Origin: Oidiodendron maius Zn
Lineage: Eukaryota > Ascomycota > Leotiomycetes > Myxotrichaceae
Assembly (NCBI GenBank): GCA_000827325.1
Contig: KN832887.1
Location: 806,001-870,000, forward strand
Direction: 5' to 3'
DNA: 64,000 nt
Under the pieces are notes generated by a model. It worked only from the letters and a program-made list of their open reading frames with translations, was not told the DNA's origin and searched no databases. The position numbers and the translations under genes were made by a program. Numbering within the stretch: the first letter of the stretch is position 1; every line of letters starts with the position of its first letter. Below are positions 33,110 to 42,862 of the stretch, one piece after another.

Positions 33110-35405
33110 TCAACCTAAAATCAAAGACACCTCTTCCAGGTCTAATTCTTCCCACCCTGCCTTCTCAACATGTCCACCAGCAAGACGGCATGCAACTTGC
33201 TCCTTCCACTCCACCCATAACACTTGATACCTCTCCTCTATGGTCAAGGGATAGGTGTACCGTTCTTGCGTCTTATCCCAAGTCTTGGAATATATGGTTG
33301 ATCGGTAGATAGCAACCAATTCAATTAGCTTCCCTTGCGCACCACTTGCTACTGTCTTTGGAAAGAGTTCTAGCTGTTCCTGGTTGTGCAGATGCAGTAC
33401 TCCGATCCTACGACCTGATTCGTTATGAAGTTCCAAATTGTTCCCATCTCCAGCTTGATGGGCCCATAGACGAGCCTTGCTCGTTTTACAAAAGATATAT
33501 GGCGTTTGCTCAGGTGTGAACGGCAGGGTGGTGTCTTGGATATTTGGGACCGGGAATGGATAGTACCAGGAGTCACAGTCCTTGTCAGGCATGTTGGGAT
33601 GCTTGAAAATGTCGCCACTGCATCCAGAGGGGTAAAGAAGCGGTTCCCATTTCATCAAGTCCTCCGGGGGAACCTTGTGGCGGGTCCAGCCCGCCGGTAA
33701 AGGATTAGTCAAGCTCTTGAAGGCGTCGCGCTTCTCAAACCAAGTAGACCTGATCCTTCGTAATGGAGAGCCGCTCGGAGCACTACTGGTAAACCATTCA
33801 GTTATTGGGGTTGTCTCCTCTATCCAGTGCTTCCGGTAGTTAATACGAGCGGCTTCATCACCAATTGATACCAGACCTTGCCATCCAATCCACGACCAGG
33901 ATGGCAAAGCTGAGTATGATAATCGTCTGCCGCTAGAGCTGGACGATACAATTCGTCGTCGGAGGTTAGTGTGACTCCAGCAGGGTTTCCAGCCCAGCCC
34001 TCGCTCAAATAACATTTCCGGGAGTCCGTACAGAAACCCGTTAGTAAATGTGCGACTAGCTACCGAAAGAAGCCCTGAGATACCAGGGAGAGCGTCCTCG
34101 TCGTAACGGAGGTTTCGCTCATTATAGCGTGCGATGATATGGCTGAGGGATCCCATGTCTGGAAATCCGGCCAAAAGGACGCCCATCCGCGGGTCGATGT
34201 ACTTGTCGAGCTCAGTCCCAGGGATCATTTCTTCATGCCAGACACTACATTGACACTCCCAGTGCAGTTCCTTCTGATTAAAAATGATTTTTCTTGTAGA
34301 CATCTTATACTCTTGGTATGTCCAGCCACGATCGTAATAGGGAGTACCAGAATCCATATCAAAAATACCGGTATTCCGGACAATGATTCTCTCTTCGCCA
34401 AATGGAATAATCCGTTGTTCCAGCTTTCGAGGACTAGAGACATTCCTTAGACCTAGAAGCCCGTCCTGAGAGTCCCCGTCTGCTGCAATAATAGTAACGA
34501 TGGCACTTGCGTAAATAGCGCTCATAAGTTGCAGCTGTTCTGTTGTAGTTGCATTGTCGCTATGATCGATGCAGAGCGCATCTACCCAAAGATAACGCTC
34601 GCCAATGACGGAGGTCAAGTGCATAGAGTGGTAAATAATTGGGGGCAGACGGGATGAAATCTCCGGGCTATCTAGAGCATTGGGCATGCGGAGCTTTTTC
34701 ATTATGTCGGCATCAATTCTGAACCCCAAATGATCTCCCTGTCTGTAACTGAGGGCCACAAAAGGGCTGCAACCTTCGCCTGGAACGAGGCATTTGTTCT
34801 TGATATCAATGAGAAAAGCAGGTGATGTCGGCCAGATCTTCATAGGGTTGTTGCATTTCGCGCCATGTGAAGACAGGCACTGGTTCTTCCACTGATTGGC
34901 AATGCCAATATCAACCCAATCGGGATCTAAAACACGCCCAGTCCCAGCGTGACCGGGAACAGAAGCTTGCTTAACGAGTAGGAGGTTCCAGAATAGGCCC
35001 AGTGTCGACAGTGATTGCGTTAAAGTGACACTCGATCCCTTCCCCCCCGCCTCTATACCTATATCATGAGATTTATCGATCGTACTATGCATACAGGGGC
35101 GGCAAAAATCTCCGAAACTCTCCACCAACGGTCTATGCCTAGGACATCCGGAAGATATCACGTCTTCCAAGGACCCTAAATTGAGTTGATGGGTAGCATC
35201 GGAGTCTGTGAATCGATGCCAGATGTCATGACAAACTTTGCAATCTGAGAATTTATCTGCAATAGCCTTTTGGTTGGGAGCCTTGTCCTCCAATTTTTTT
35301 TGCGAATATCTGGCTTTTCGATCAGAAACGCTAACTAGTCAAATTGATTGCGCGAGTTTTAAGCCAGTTAGATTTAAATATTTAACCAGTGCGTTTGGTT
35401 CGCAT
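33110..35405 (-). CDS. HET-domain protein (heterokaryon-incompatibility type)
   Basis: The main exon (35334-33110) encodes over 740 residues. The HET domain (PF06985) spans about residues 215-385: PFVALSYRQGDHL, LPPIIYHSMHLTSVIGERYL, WVDALCIDHSD, MSAIYASAIVTIIAADGDSQ and later DRGWTYQEYKMSTRKIIF. An N-terminal Cys-rich segment (CKVCHDIWHRF, CPRHRPL, CRPC) precedes it, as in the long class of HET proteins. The open frame itself starts without ATG. I propose a 19-nt first exon at 35405-35387 (ATG, then five codons and one base) joined by a 52-nt intron (35386-35335) with a TCTAAC branch site, giving 747 residues. HET domains trigger cell death when non-self partners meet; the trigger here is unknown. 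It looks intact. Confidence 0.85.
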
Positions 35406-35984
35406 AATGTTAATGTATTGTAATCTTATATCCTTTCCTGAGCACGTTTTACGTCGCACAATGAAAGCACGGCTACGCCTAAAATGGCAGCTGGTACAGT
35501 ATGTGTCACATGATTTCACTTCCTTCAATATTAGCCAGTAGTCCCGTCTGAGCCCATGCTTTATAATATATACTGTGAAGGATATTCAGATACTTAGATT
35601 CGCACAGATAGTCGGTATATCCATAACAGATCCGTAACAAAGCGAGCGAAGGCGCACAGTGTAAATAGTATGGCTATTTATAGCCTAGAGCCTTACACAA
35701 CAAAATTAGGGCGCCGCAAGTTCTCGAAGTATGACTTATGGCTATCGCTACTTGGTTTGAATGAGCCTTAATACAATCGATAGTAAGATCTCGTATCGGT
35801 GGGATTACTTCTACCCTATGATTCATGTTCTCCCTGAAACCCCACTTACATCATCCTTTATGAACATATTTCCAACTCTATACCCGTTGTTTCAAGATTG
35901 GGTCTTGAGAACGTGTGAATCCGGGAGCTTTCTCTTCTCTGTCCACAATTATGGGCGTTACGTAGTGACTGTGTGAGATTTCCT
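35406..35984. other. Intergenic, no gene recognised
   Basis: This is the promoter side of the HET gene and the 3' side of the deaminase gene. A short plus-strand frame at 35761-35976 has no recognisable features. Confidence 0.5.
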
Positions 35985-36440
35985 CTACTGGACGCTCTTC
36001 ATCAGAGGCTTCTCCCAAACATATGCCGCCGGCAGTAGCTCCGACAGTTCAACGCATTTAAGCAGACCGCCACCATCAGTGACAATCACCTTGATCGCCG
36101 GGTGATAATCCGAGAGAATCTGTCTGCACCTCCCGCACGGATTCACCACGCCCCGTCCTCTGTCCAGCACAGCTGTGATATGGGTCAGAAATTCTCCCTC
36201 ACTATCATTGCAATTCAGAACCCCGCCAGCGTTCGCGTTGCTAAGCGCTACGAATTCGGCACATGCGCCGCCACTGAAATGCGAGAGGTTCACACCCGTG
36301 AATATTCGACCGGTGGAGGTAAGAATCGCTGAGGCGCAGGTAGGTGTGCAAATTTGACGAGGAGATGGGCTCTTTATCGCATCGAGCACTGCCGTTGCCC
36401 TTTCCACCAGATTGCGCTCAACGTCAGATAGAGAGTTCAT
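35985..36440 (-). CDS. Blasticidin-S-deaminase-like cytidine deaminase
   Basis: A single-exon gene of 151 residues in the cytidine deaminase superfamily. The zinc site uses Cys60 in GGACAEF with catalytic Glu62, and Cys102/Cys105 in PCGRC. A first ligand of Cys with the CAE signature, plus surrounding text such as SSTGRIFTGV-type (here TSTGRIFTGVNLSHFSGG), GVVNPCGRCRQIL, DYHPAIKVIV and ELLPAAYVWE, closely follows the Aspergillus terreus blasticidin-S deaminase (BSD) rather than ordinary cytidine deaminase. It carries about 20 extra residues between the two zinc motifs. BSD inactivates the nucleoside antibiotic blasticidin S by deaminating its cytosine. The true substrate here is unproven and may be cytidine or another aminonucleoside. 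The start at 36440 was chosen because it matches the BSD N-terminus. It looks intact and lies between two HET genes. Confidence 0.87.
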   Translation of the reverse strand: MNSLSDVERNLVERATAVLDAIKSPSPRQICTPTCASAILTSTGRIFTGVNLSHFSGGACAEFVALSNANAGGVLNCNDSEGEFLTHITAVLDRGRGVVNPCGRCRQILSDYHPAIKVIVTDGGGLLKCVELSELLPAAYVWEKPLMKSVQ

Positions 36441-37351
36441 TTGATTGGTTGAAGTAGAAGTTTGACCAATGGAGTTAAGCACAAGATGAAGCGTCTGTCT
36501 AGTGCTATATTGTCTCAAATATCAAGTGAGCGAGGCACCTTGATAGACGGATGGTGGGCGGGTACAGCAACTATGACTCTGTCGAGTAGAACTTTGTGGC
36601 CGAGATTCATGAGTGGGATACGAGCCATAGCCGTATGGATTAGTGCATCCGAAACAAACCGACAAGCCAGGATTGCAGGGTATTGGTGTTCGCCCGATTT
36701 GGTCAACTTACCAATTCGCTTAGAAGTTGGCTAACGCGGAACTGATATCCATCTTTCAAATTGCGAAATGATTGTTTTACTGCTAATTTATGTTTGAGTC
36801 ATTCGGGTAGACTATAATCTTCCCAACACTACTATCTAGCTTAACAGTTGATACAGCATGTAGGATCTCCTATAATTTTTATAAATTATGTTACATAGCC
36901 ATTCAAAGACACCGTAAACCTCTTCTAAAAAATCGCATTTATATCGTCGCCCTTACGCTTGATTTGTAAAGGGTCTCCTTTTATAGCATAATTGTGTTCC
37001 TCCACTATAGCTCCATCACCAAGCTTATACTATTCCTAATACTTTTAAAGGAGTCTTATCCGGATCTAAGACCTTACCACTATACAGGAAATTGCTATTA
37101 GTCTTGCGGCTACCGTAGCGGGCAAATTCAAGTAAAGTTGTCACGCGGATCAAACATTGGCTGACAGTTTTGCTTTTAGCGCAAAATAGCCCCGCACGGC
37201 CTTTAAATACAAGTATTTGCGTGGTAATTTCAATTACAAAGCCTTAGACATAAGGGCCAAGTGTGGCTAGAGGTACCTGGTGTTGGTGTTTCAAATCCAG
37301 CTTAATAATGACTTCAACGCCTGCACTAGCTGCCGTATTTGGTCCAAGCGA
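36441..37351. other. Intergenic, AT-rich, with coding-like relic
   Basis: No intact gene is present. A decayed, coding-like stretch on the minus strand at about 36924-37117 is listed separately. The rest shows no clear feature. Confidence 0.5.
36924..37117 (-). pseudogene. Decayed coding relic, possibly ubiquitin-like
   Basis: The minus strand reads SGKVLDPDKTPLKVLGI and, after a frame change, GDGAIVEEHNYAIKGDPLQI, ending KRKGDDINAIF and a stop. The pairing of a KTPLKVLGI-like segment with a following GDGAIVE segment recalls the end of ubiquitin-like folds. The family assignment is tentative. A stop and a frame change interrupt it. Confidence 0.3.
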
Positions 37352-39046
37352 CTATAAGTCCGCACCACACGTAGTCGAAATTGTTACAGTATATAATAGC
37401 CACATCAGGCTCTCATTCACTTCCAAACTTATTTTGACCATCTTAGCCCCTACAGATATCGTGGCACTCGAAGGTTCTATAGTATGGCCTCGTGACTCTG
37501 GTAATGAGCCCCGCACGAGGGATCCGTCGTGCTCATCACAAACCTCCAGCCCCAGCCTCCGAAATCGCCAGCGGTCAGATTTCTCGATATTACCTTCACT
37601 GCTCTCTGACGCAATAAAAGAGTTTGAGATACGCAAGTTGAAGCAAGACCGCATATCCGCAGTGTCCAAAAACCGTAAGACTGATTGTTGTGTGTCATAT
37701 GATACATCTGGATGAAGCATAAGTGAATTGTCAGTTGGTCTCCAATCACATCTGTGTAATTTAACAGGATGAACCTCAAAACCAATCGCATCAACTAAGA
37801 CAAGCTTGTCCCTTATGGCCGGGGGCAGCACCTCGCGATATGATGGTAGGTCCGTCAGGTAAACCTTTGAGACTTTCGCTTGGGACACTAATCGCGCAGG
37901 TACCATCACTGATGGGTATCCTTTCGGACAAGAGATGCGGTTGTAGGTACGCTCCAACGAGTTCCCTGATAAAAGCAGCCCAGGGCATTCGAACAAGTTC
38001 CCTGGACGCGTGAAGGACAAAACGGCAATTGCGAGATCATGTCTTTGCGGGGTACCTTCTTCATCCGCGATGATGTACCAGTCTGCTTTCTCGACAAGCA
38101 TCAGCTCAACTTTGAATCCGCGATTTGTGTGAACCCAGGCCTTGCTGCGGTCCCTCAAGGTGGCGATAGATTCCAAGACAAGCTGATTTGAAAAACACTT
38201 TGGAGATTGCGCCAAGATATCTTGTCGTTTGATGGACCGTGGGAAAATGCTCCACAAATCCGGCCCGGTTGAAATGCAGTTTTTAAAGCTTATCCCCCAT
38301 GCTAATAGGGAACTCGAGGATGTTCGTTTGACTAGCTCATGCTGCAGTCGCTTAAAGGCCTTGAACTCCCCCTCTCCATAATGCAGAGGCATATGGACAT
38401 CAAGTATGCCCATCAAGCAGTATGCGATATCTTCCGCCTTAGTTGTCTGTCTGTCCTCGACCCATGATATACGAGTGAAATATGGTTGGCGCCTAACCTC
38501 CAAATAATTAAGTATGCAATTGACTCCGATGCCCGTGATGGAGGATATTATGGGACAGCACGATTCCTTGTCTCCGATTAGTCTCCAATTGGAGTCGTAG
38601 AACATCACCTTGTGGGGCGCGAGAAGCTCTTGAAGAGTCCAGCCCCGTTTGAACCATTTGCTTCCCCGGATAACGAGCTTCCCAAGATCATCGTTAACTT
38701 CCAGATGAACGTCCGATAGATATACGTAGCAGACTTTTGCCTCTTGGTACCATCGAAACATAGAATTTATAGCCTCTTGAAGCTCGACACTGTTGGTTTT
38801 GTCGATGCAACAGGTGTCCACCCAGAAGTATTCTAACCGATCGCGTCTGGCTTGTTCTCCGCAGAATCGAATCTTCTCGTATCCAATCTTGTTCTTCCCA
38901 GTGCCATCTGTCACATCTCTGTATGTGACCTCTTCTATATCCGCCCCCCACATGTGCGAAAGGATGGCATAGTCAGGAATATCGGCGCTAAACAGGTCCT
39001 TGGTAAGGCTAAACTCGCATTCGTTGTTGCACTGTAGGAGGCGCAT
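37352..39046 (-). CDS. HET-domain protein, HET-D/E-like N-terminus
   Basis: A single-exon gene of 564 residues. It begins MRLLQCNNECEFSLTKDLF and contains the short-class HET domain of the HET-D/HET-E type: YAILSHMWGADIEEVTYRDV, YFWVDTCCIDKTNSVELQEA, INSMFRWYQEAKVCYVYLSD, SKWFKRGWTLQELLAPHKVM and AYCLMGILDVHMPLHYGEGE. In known proteins this N-terminus is fused to NACHT-WD40. Here it is followed instead by about 300 residues without a recognisable NTPase or repeat domain. It is clearly a relative of the HET part of the NLR at 56008, sharing INSMFRWYQ and the phrase order. The role is inferred to be a cell-death effector or sensor in non-self recognition. No damage is seen. Confidence 0.88.
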   Translation of the reverse strand: MRLLQCNNECEFSLTKDLFSADIPDYAILSHMWGADIEEVTYRDVTDGTGKNKIGYEKIRFCGEQARRDRLEYFWVDTCCIDKTNSVELQEAINSMFRWYQEAKVCYVYLSDVHLEVNDDLGKLVIRGSKWFKRGWTLQELLAPHKVMFYDSNWRLIGDKESCCPIISSITGIGVNCILNYLEVRRQPYFTRISWVEDRQTTKAEDIAYCLMGILDVHMPLHYGEGEFKAFKRLQHELVKRTSSSSLLAWGISFKNCISTGPDLWSIFPRSIKRQDILAQSPKCFSNQLVLESIATLRDRSKAWVHTNRGFKVELMLVEKADWYIIADEEGTPQRHDLAIAVLSFTRPGNLFECPGLLLSGNSLERTYNRISCPKGYPSVMVPARLVSQAKVSKVYLTDLPSYREVLPPAIRDKLVLVDAIGFEVHPVKLHRCDWRPTDNSLMLHPDVSYDTQQSVLRFLDTADMRSCFNLRISNSFIASESSEGNIEKSDRWRFRRLGLEVCDEHDGSLVRGSLPESRGHTIEPSSATISVGAKMVKISLEVNESLMWLLYTVTISTTCGADL

Positions 39047-40458
39047 TGATTTAGACAGGATCTGATAGGATCTCTAAACGACAAAATACTAGTGAATAGT
39101 TGTTGCAGGGTCGATATGTATGCACTTGTTAAGAGGGGGAGTACTGTTCGGGTCGAGGTTGTGTTCATACAGCTCAGCTGGACGGTAGCCTCGCGGCATA
39201 GTGTCATTGTGCACTATCGCACGAGCGCGCCAGATCAGCCAGTCGTGGCCAGCCACTGCAGAGACTAACCTTATGGCGGCTGTTCGGACCATTCGAGCGA
39301 GGCGCCATGCATGGTTTTCGATGCATCACTGAGGGCGCATGCGCAGTTAGAACTCTTAGTTGGTGGCTACTAATGGAAAATCCTAGAAGAACGCCACATT
39401 TTATATAAATTTGGTATAATATACAGCATAATACGGCTAGCTTCCCTGTTAATACAGTATGACATGATATAAGCGTGGTAACTCGCTTGGCGTTTAGTCT
39501 CCCCTCTGTCCGGATAAACTCGGCATGCAGGTTTCCTTGTGCTCTAATTGTTCAAAACTTGGAGTCATATTCTTTCCTGATAGTACCTTTTTGCTGTAGC
39601 CCCAAAATTTAGAGACAGGCAGATAGTCATGATAGAGTAGGGGGTAATACCTAAAGCAGCTTTTGACGCTCTCAGCGGGACGATTGATAGAATAGCTAAA
39701 CTACAGTATTTTTCTAAATACAAGTCAAGCCCTTGTAGAGAAATAGCTAAAGAACAATTATAAATATATTGTAGCTTTATATATTTATGTGGTGGAGATT
39801 TAAGACACTTAAACTATAAATTATTTTCGGCACACCGGTTTTTCGCCATGCAGGGATAGACGTTACCCCTCTTTCCTGCCATCCTGCATATATATACTAG
39901 TCAAACTTACAGTAATATTCAAAATCAGTTTCAGTCTAAACTCTCTATGTTTTTATAATTGACCGGGAGTCATCATTTGTACTAGTAATGATACGGCTAG
40001 CAACATGGTACCCACTGGTGCCCATGCACAACCTGCTTGGCACATAACACGTGAGAGGTACACACAGTTACTACCAGCAACCTCAAGGAGCGTGGCTTAG
40101 CTAATAAGTTTTTATGCCAAAGCTATCTTTACTGGCCTGAGGCACTTACTCTCCTAAGAGGTCTATCAAGTGGTATTGTCATGAATAAGAATCTCGAGAA
40201 TAAGCTTAAAGTAAAACTCTTCACGATATCTTCTTGAACAGAGGCAATATAGGTGCACAGGTCGTAGTCAGGAATCAAGGTGAAACTCAGTTATATTGGC
40301 TATTGAGTGATGCAGAGACAACTGAGGGGTTTAGACTACAGAATACAACGCTTATTATATGCCTGCTTATGTGGCAATATGCGTAAGCCATTACGACTAT
40401 ACAGTCGTATGCTATTGCGTATATTGCCACTACTTCTGAGACATCGTGACATATGTGC
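39047..40458. other. Intergenic, AT-rich, decayed
   Basis: No gene is supported. The region contains an imperfect 60-bp palindrome at 40371-40430. Its last part may hold further decayed sequence of the NACHT-WD40 relic that starts near 40459. Confidence 0.5.
40371..40430. repeat. Imperfect 60-bp palindrome
   Basis: GTGGCAATAT at the left end is matched by ATATTGCCAC at the right end, and the centre contains ACGACT-ATAC-AGTCGT. Several mismatches lie between. It could be a small inverted-repeat element or a hairpin. Confidence 0.6.
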
Positions 40459-40936
40459 TTGAAGCCTTAGTCAATATATCTTACAAATTTTTATTTGAAT
40501 GTCTTAGCTAACTAGGGCTTAGGCTGATAAAAGCCCTGACTTATATGCGTTTGCCTATGATGCCAAGAGATTTGCCTTATCTAATCGATTAATAGTTAAG
40601 CAGGCATCTCTCTAACTATACTGTTCTGGTCTTATCTTTGCCCTAGAAAAGAGCATCGTTCAGGGATACTTCGAGCAGTGTATCCCCACTTGGATCTAAA
40701 CACAACCAAAAGTGCAAGCATATTGGAGTACGGTGCTACAGGCACTCGAGGCCCACTGGGGCCCGGTCTACTCAGTGGCCTTCTCGCCCGATGACAAGAA
40801 GGTCGTGTCTGGCTCTAGCGAGGTGCGACTCTGGGACCCCGCGACGGGCCTTAATCGTATTTCTATAACGAGGTTTGACTGTACTCATTTTTCATATCCG
40901 ATGTGGGATTTTGCTGGAGAGGAGCCAGACACTTAG
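40459..40936 (+). pseudogene. Relic of a NACHT-WD40 NLR gene (linker and first WD40 repeat)
   Basis: In one frame the plus strand reads DLYAFAYDAKRFALSNRLIV, LYCSGLIFALEKSIVQGYFE, QCIPTWI, QPKVQAYWSTVLQALEAHWG and PVYSVAFSPDDKKVVSGSSE-VRLWDPATG. This is the typical linker between the NTPase region and the WD40 propeller in HET-E/HNWD-type NLRs, followed by one WD40 blade. A piece reading LEALVNIS lies upstream in another frame. Two in-frame TAA codons, one where a Gln codon is likely, and missing flanks show that it is dead. The changes are compatible with RIP, which is known to act on the repeat-rich WD40 region. No HET or NACHT core remains nearby. Confidence 0.78.
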
Positions 40937-41074
40937 CCTGAATGTCATGTGGGAGCAAGGTCACTAGGCCCAATGTTTTTGAAATTCCTGATGGTAAGAC
41001 CGTCTTCACGCTAATGGAAAAGCTGTAAGGACGTTAATCAGTTGAGATGTAGTATCATAAGCTACACAATGTTC

Positions 41075-41985
41075 TCACACTGCCTTACGTCTCGCTAACA
41101 ATCGACTTATCCGTGTTAAGAAGAGGTAATCCTTCAGCCAAGTTGGAAGATAAGGAAGAACCCACTTTCCAACCCAGGCCTGCGTCCCAATATATAACTC
41201 TCCACTCTTGCCTTGCAGTGCATCCTGAGCCACCTGTCTTCCGACCTCTTCAGCAGTCGTGACATTTGCAGGTAAATCGTTAAGTGTAGTAACGATCTCC
41301 TCTTCATAGGAATGGTAGGGCGAAGCGGGAGGTAGCCGATATGACCTATTCGCATGGAAATTGGAAGAGACATACCCCGTCATAATACTAATAACTCGGA
41401 CATGAAGAAGCCCCAGCTCAAGACGCATCGTTTCGGAAACAAGGTTGATGCCCGCTTTAGAGGATCCATAGATTCCTGCGCCGAGCCACTTAGTTATGCT
41501 AGGAATGAATAGTTTAAATAACTGGGGGGCAAACCAGTCCACGGGAAATACACCAATCCTGCTCCGGAGCCTATATTCACAACACACCCCTTTTCCTGAA
41601 TTAGAAGCTCAGAAAACGCCTTCGTCACTCTCAACACACCCCAATAATTGACTTCCCACATTTCTCTCGCGCTACTCCCCGGCTCAACATCGACATGTAT
41701 GAGTGGCGTTGTATGTCCCAAACCCGCATTGTTGACCAAGTACTTTAACTTTCCACCACCCTTCTCGCTCTTCCGTACCGCCTCAACCGCTGCTTCGACG
41801 CTTTGCTTCGAAGTTACGTCTAGTGGAAGGAGCGTGACGTTTGCCAAGTCTTTAAGATGCATAAGTTTCTTGATGTCCCGAGCTGTTGCGAAAACATGTA
41901 GACCTTGCTTCTGAAACTCAATCGCAATTCCAGAGCCTATACCACCAGCACTACAGCCCGTAATAAGGACGGATTCGAATGCCAT
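41075..41985 (-). CDS. Short-chain dehydrogenase/reductase, AYR1-like
   Basis: Two exons are inferred on the minus strand: 41985-41535 and 41475-41075, giving 283 residues, normal for the family. The intron (59 nt) is placed so that YFPWTG joins IYGSSKAGIN. The Rossmann motif TGCSAGGIG lies near residues 9-17, NNAGLG near residue 95, and the catalytic YGSSK near residue 155. Classical SDRs of this type resemble the NADPH-dependent 1-acyldihydroxyacetone-phosphate reductase Ayr1, which acts on lipid intermediates. Fungal copies also reduce polyketides, so the substrate is not certain. A second SDR gene and a bZIP regulator follow upstream on the same strand, which suggests a small co-regulated group. 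The ATG at 41985 was preferred because the Rossmann strand begins at once. Confidence 0.88.
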
Positions 41986-42862
41986 CTCGAGGATATAGAG
42001 TAATATGTGAAGATTGCAAACCCGTAGATTTAGTTTCAACGAATTACAATTAACTCTATCAAAGTTGGAATGCAGCCTTTTATATAGCTCGGAGTATGCT
42101 CGTTGTATACAGCTCCGAGACCTCGGATTATGAATCCTGCGTTCTTCACGTCATCCCATTATTAAGATTTAATTAGATCTGATCACCCATGTCTTTCTTG
42201 TAACTCCCATTCGAAATACTCTGGGCCCGCAGTGGTAAATAGCTAAGTGACATATACCGTGTCAGCTCCTTGCATTAGCGTCGATGGGCGTTAATTCTCC
42301 ACTAAGTCCGATACCGAGGCTCACCGAGTACATCGCTGCCTCAAACCCCGAATATCATGTACCTGTCATCACCTCACGTCAAAGTATGAAGAGATTCACC
42401 AAGCCCATAAATTTTGCTGAACTGCATGCTCGAGGGCTAATGGAAGTAGAATCTTACTAAACCTCTAGCCATTTCAAAGCCACGTCAGAGATGGTGAGAC
42501 TAAAGGTGGATAACGACTCCGGTTGAGGATCTTGATCATGGTAAAGGTGATGAGGCTCTTGTTATTGGCCTAGACCTAAGTGCTTAGAATTTCAAGGTAA
42601 AGTCTTCATTGTTTTAACTCAATGCCAGAGGACCACTCTGTTGCGCGTACCTCCGTCAAGAAAGTGGTTTGTCTGTTAATCACGTCTGCTCTGCACGGGC
42701 TCCTCCTGATAAAACAACCCCAAAATGCCAACCATTCCCCTCGCTGGATGAACTTATCATGATGCGTATGCCCTACGCGGCATTTAAAAGCATGCTTTAG
42801 TTATCAAATTTAGTATATTGATTTGCATCGTTCCCAAGACTGCTAAGCCCCAATCAAAAGTC
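41986..42862. other. Intergenic between two SDR genes
   Basis: No gene is seen. This is the promoter side of the SDR at 41985 and the 3' flank of the SDR at 42863. Confidence 0.5.
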
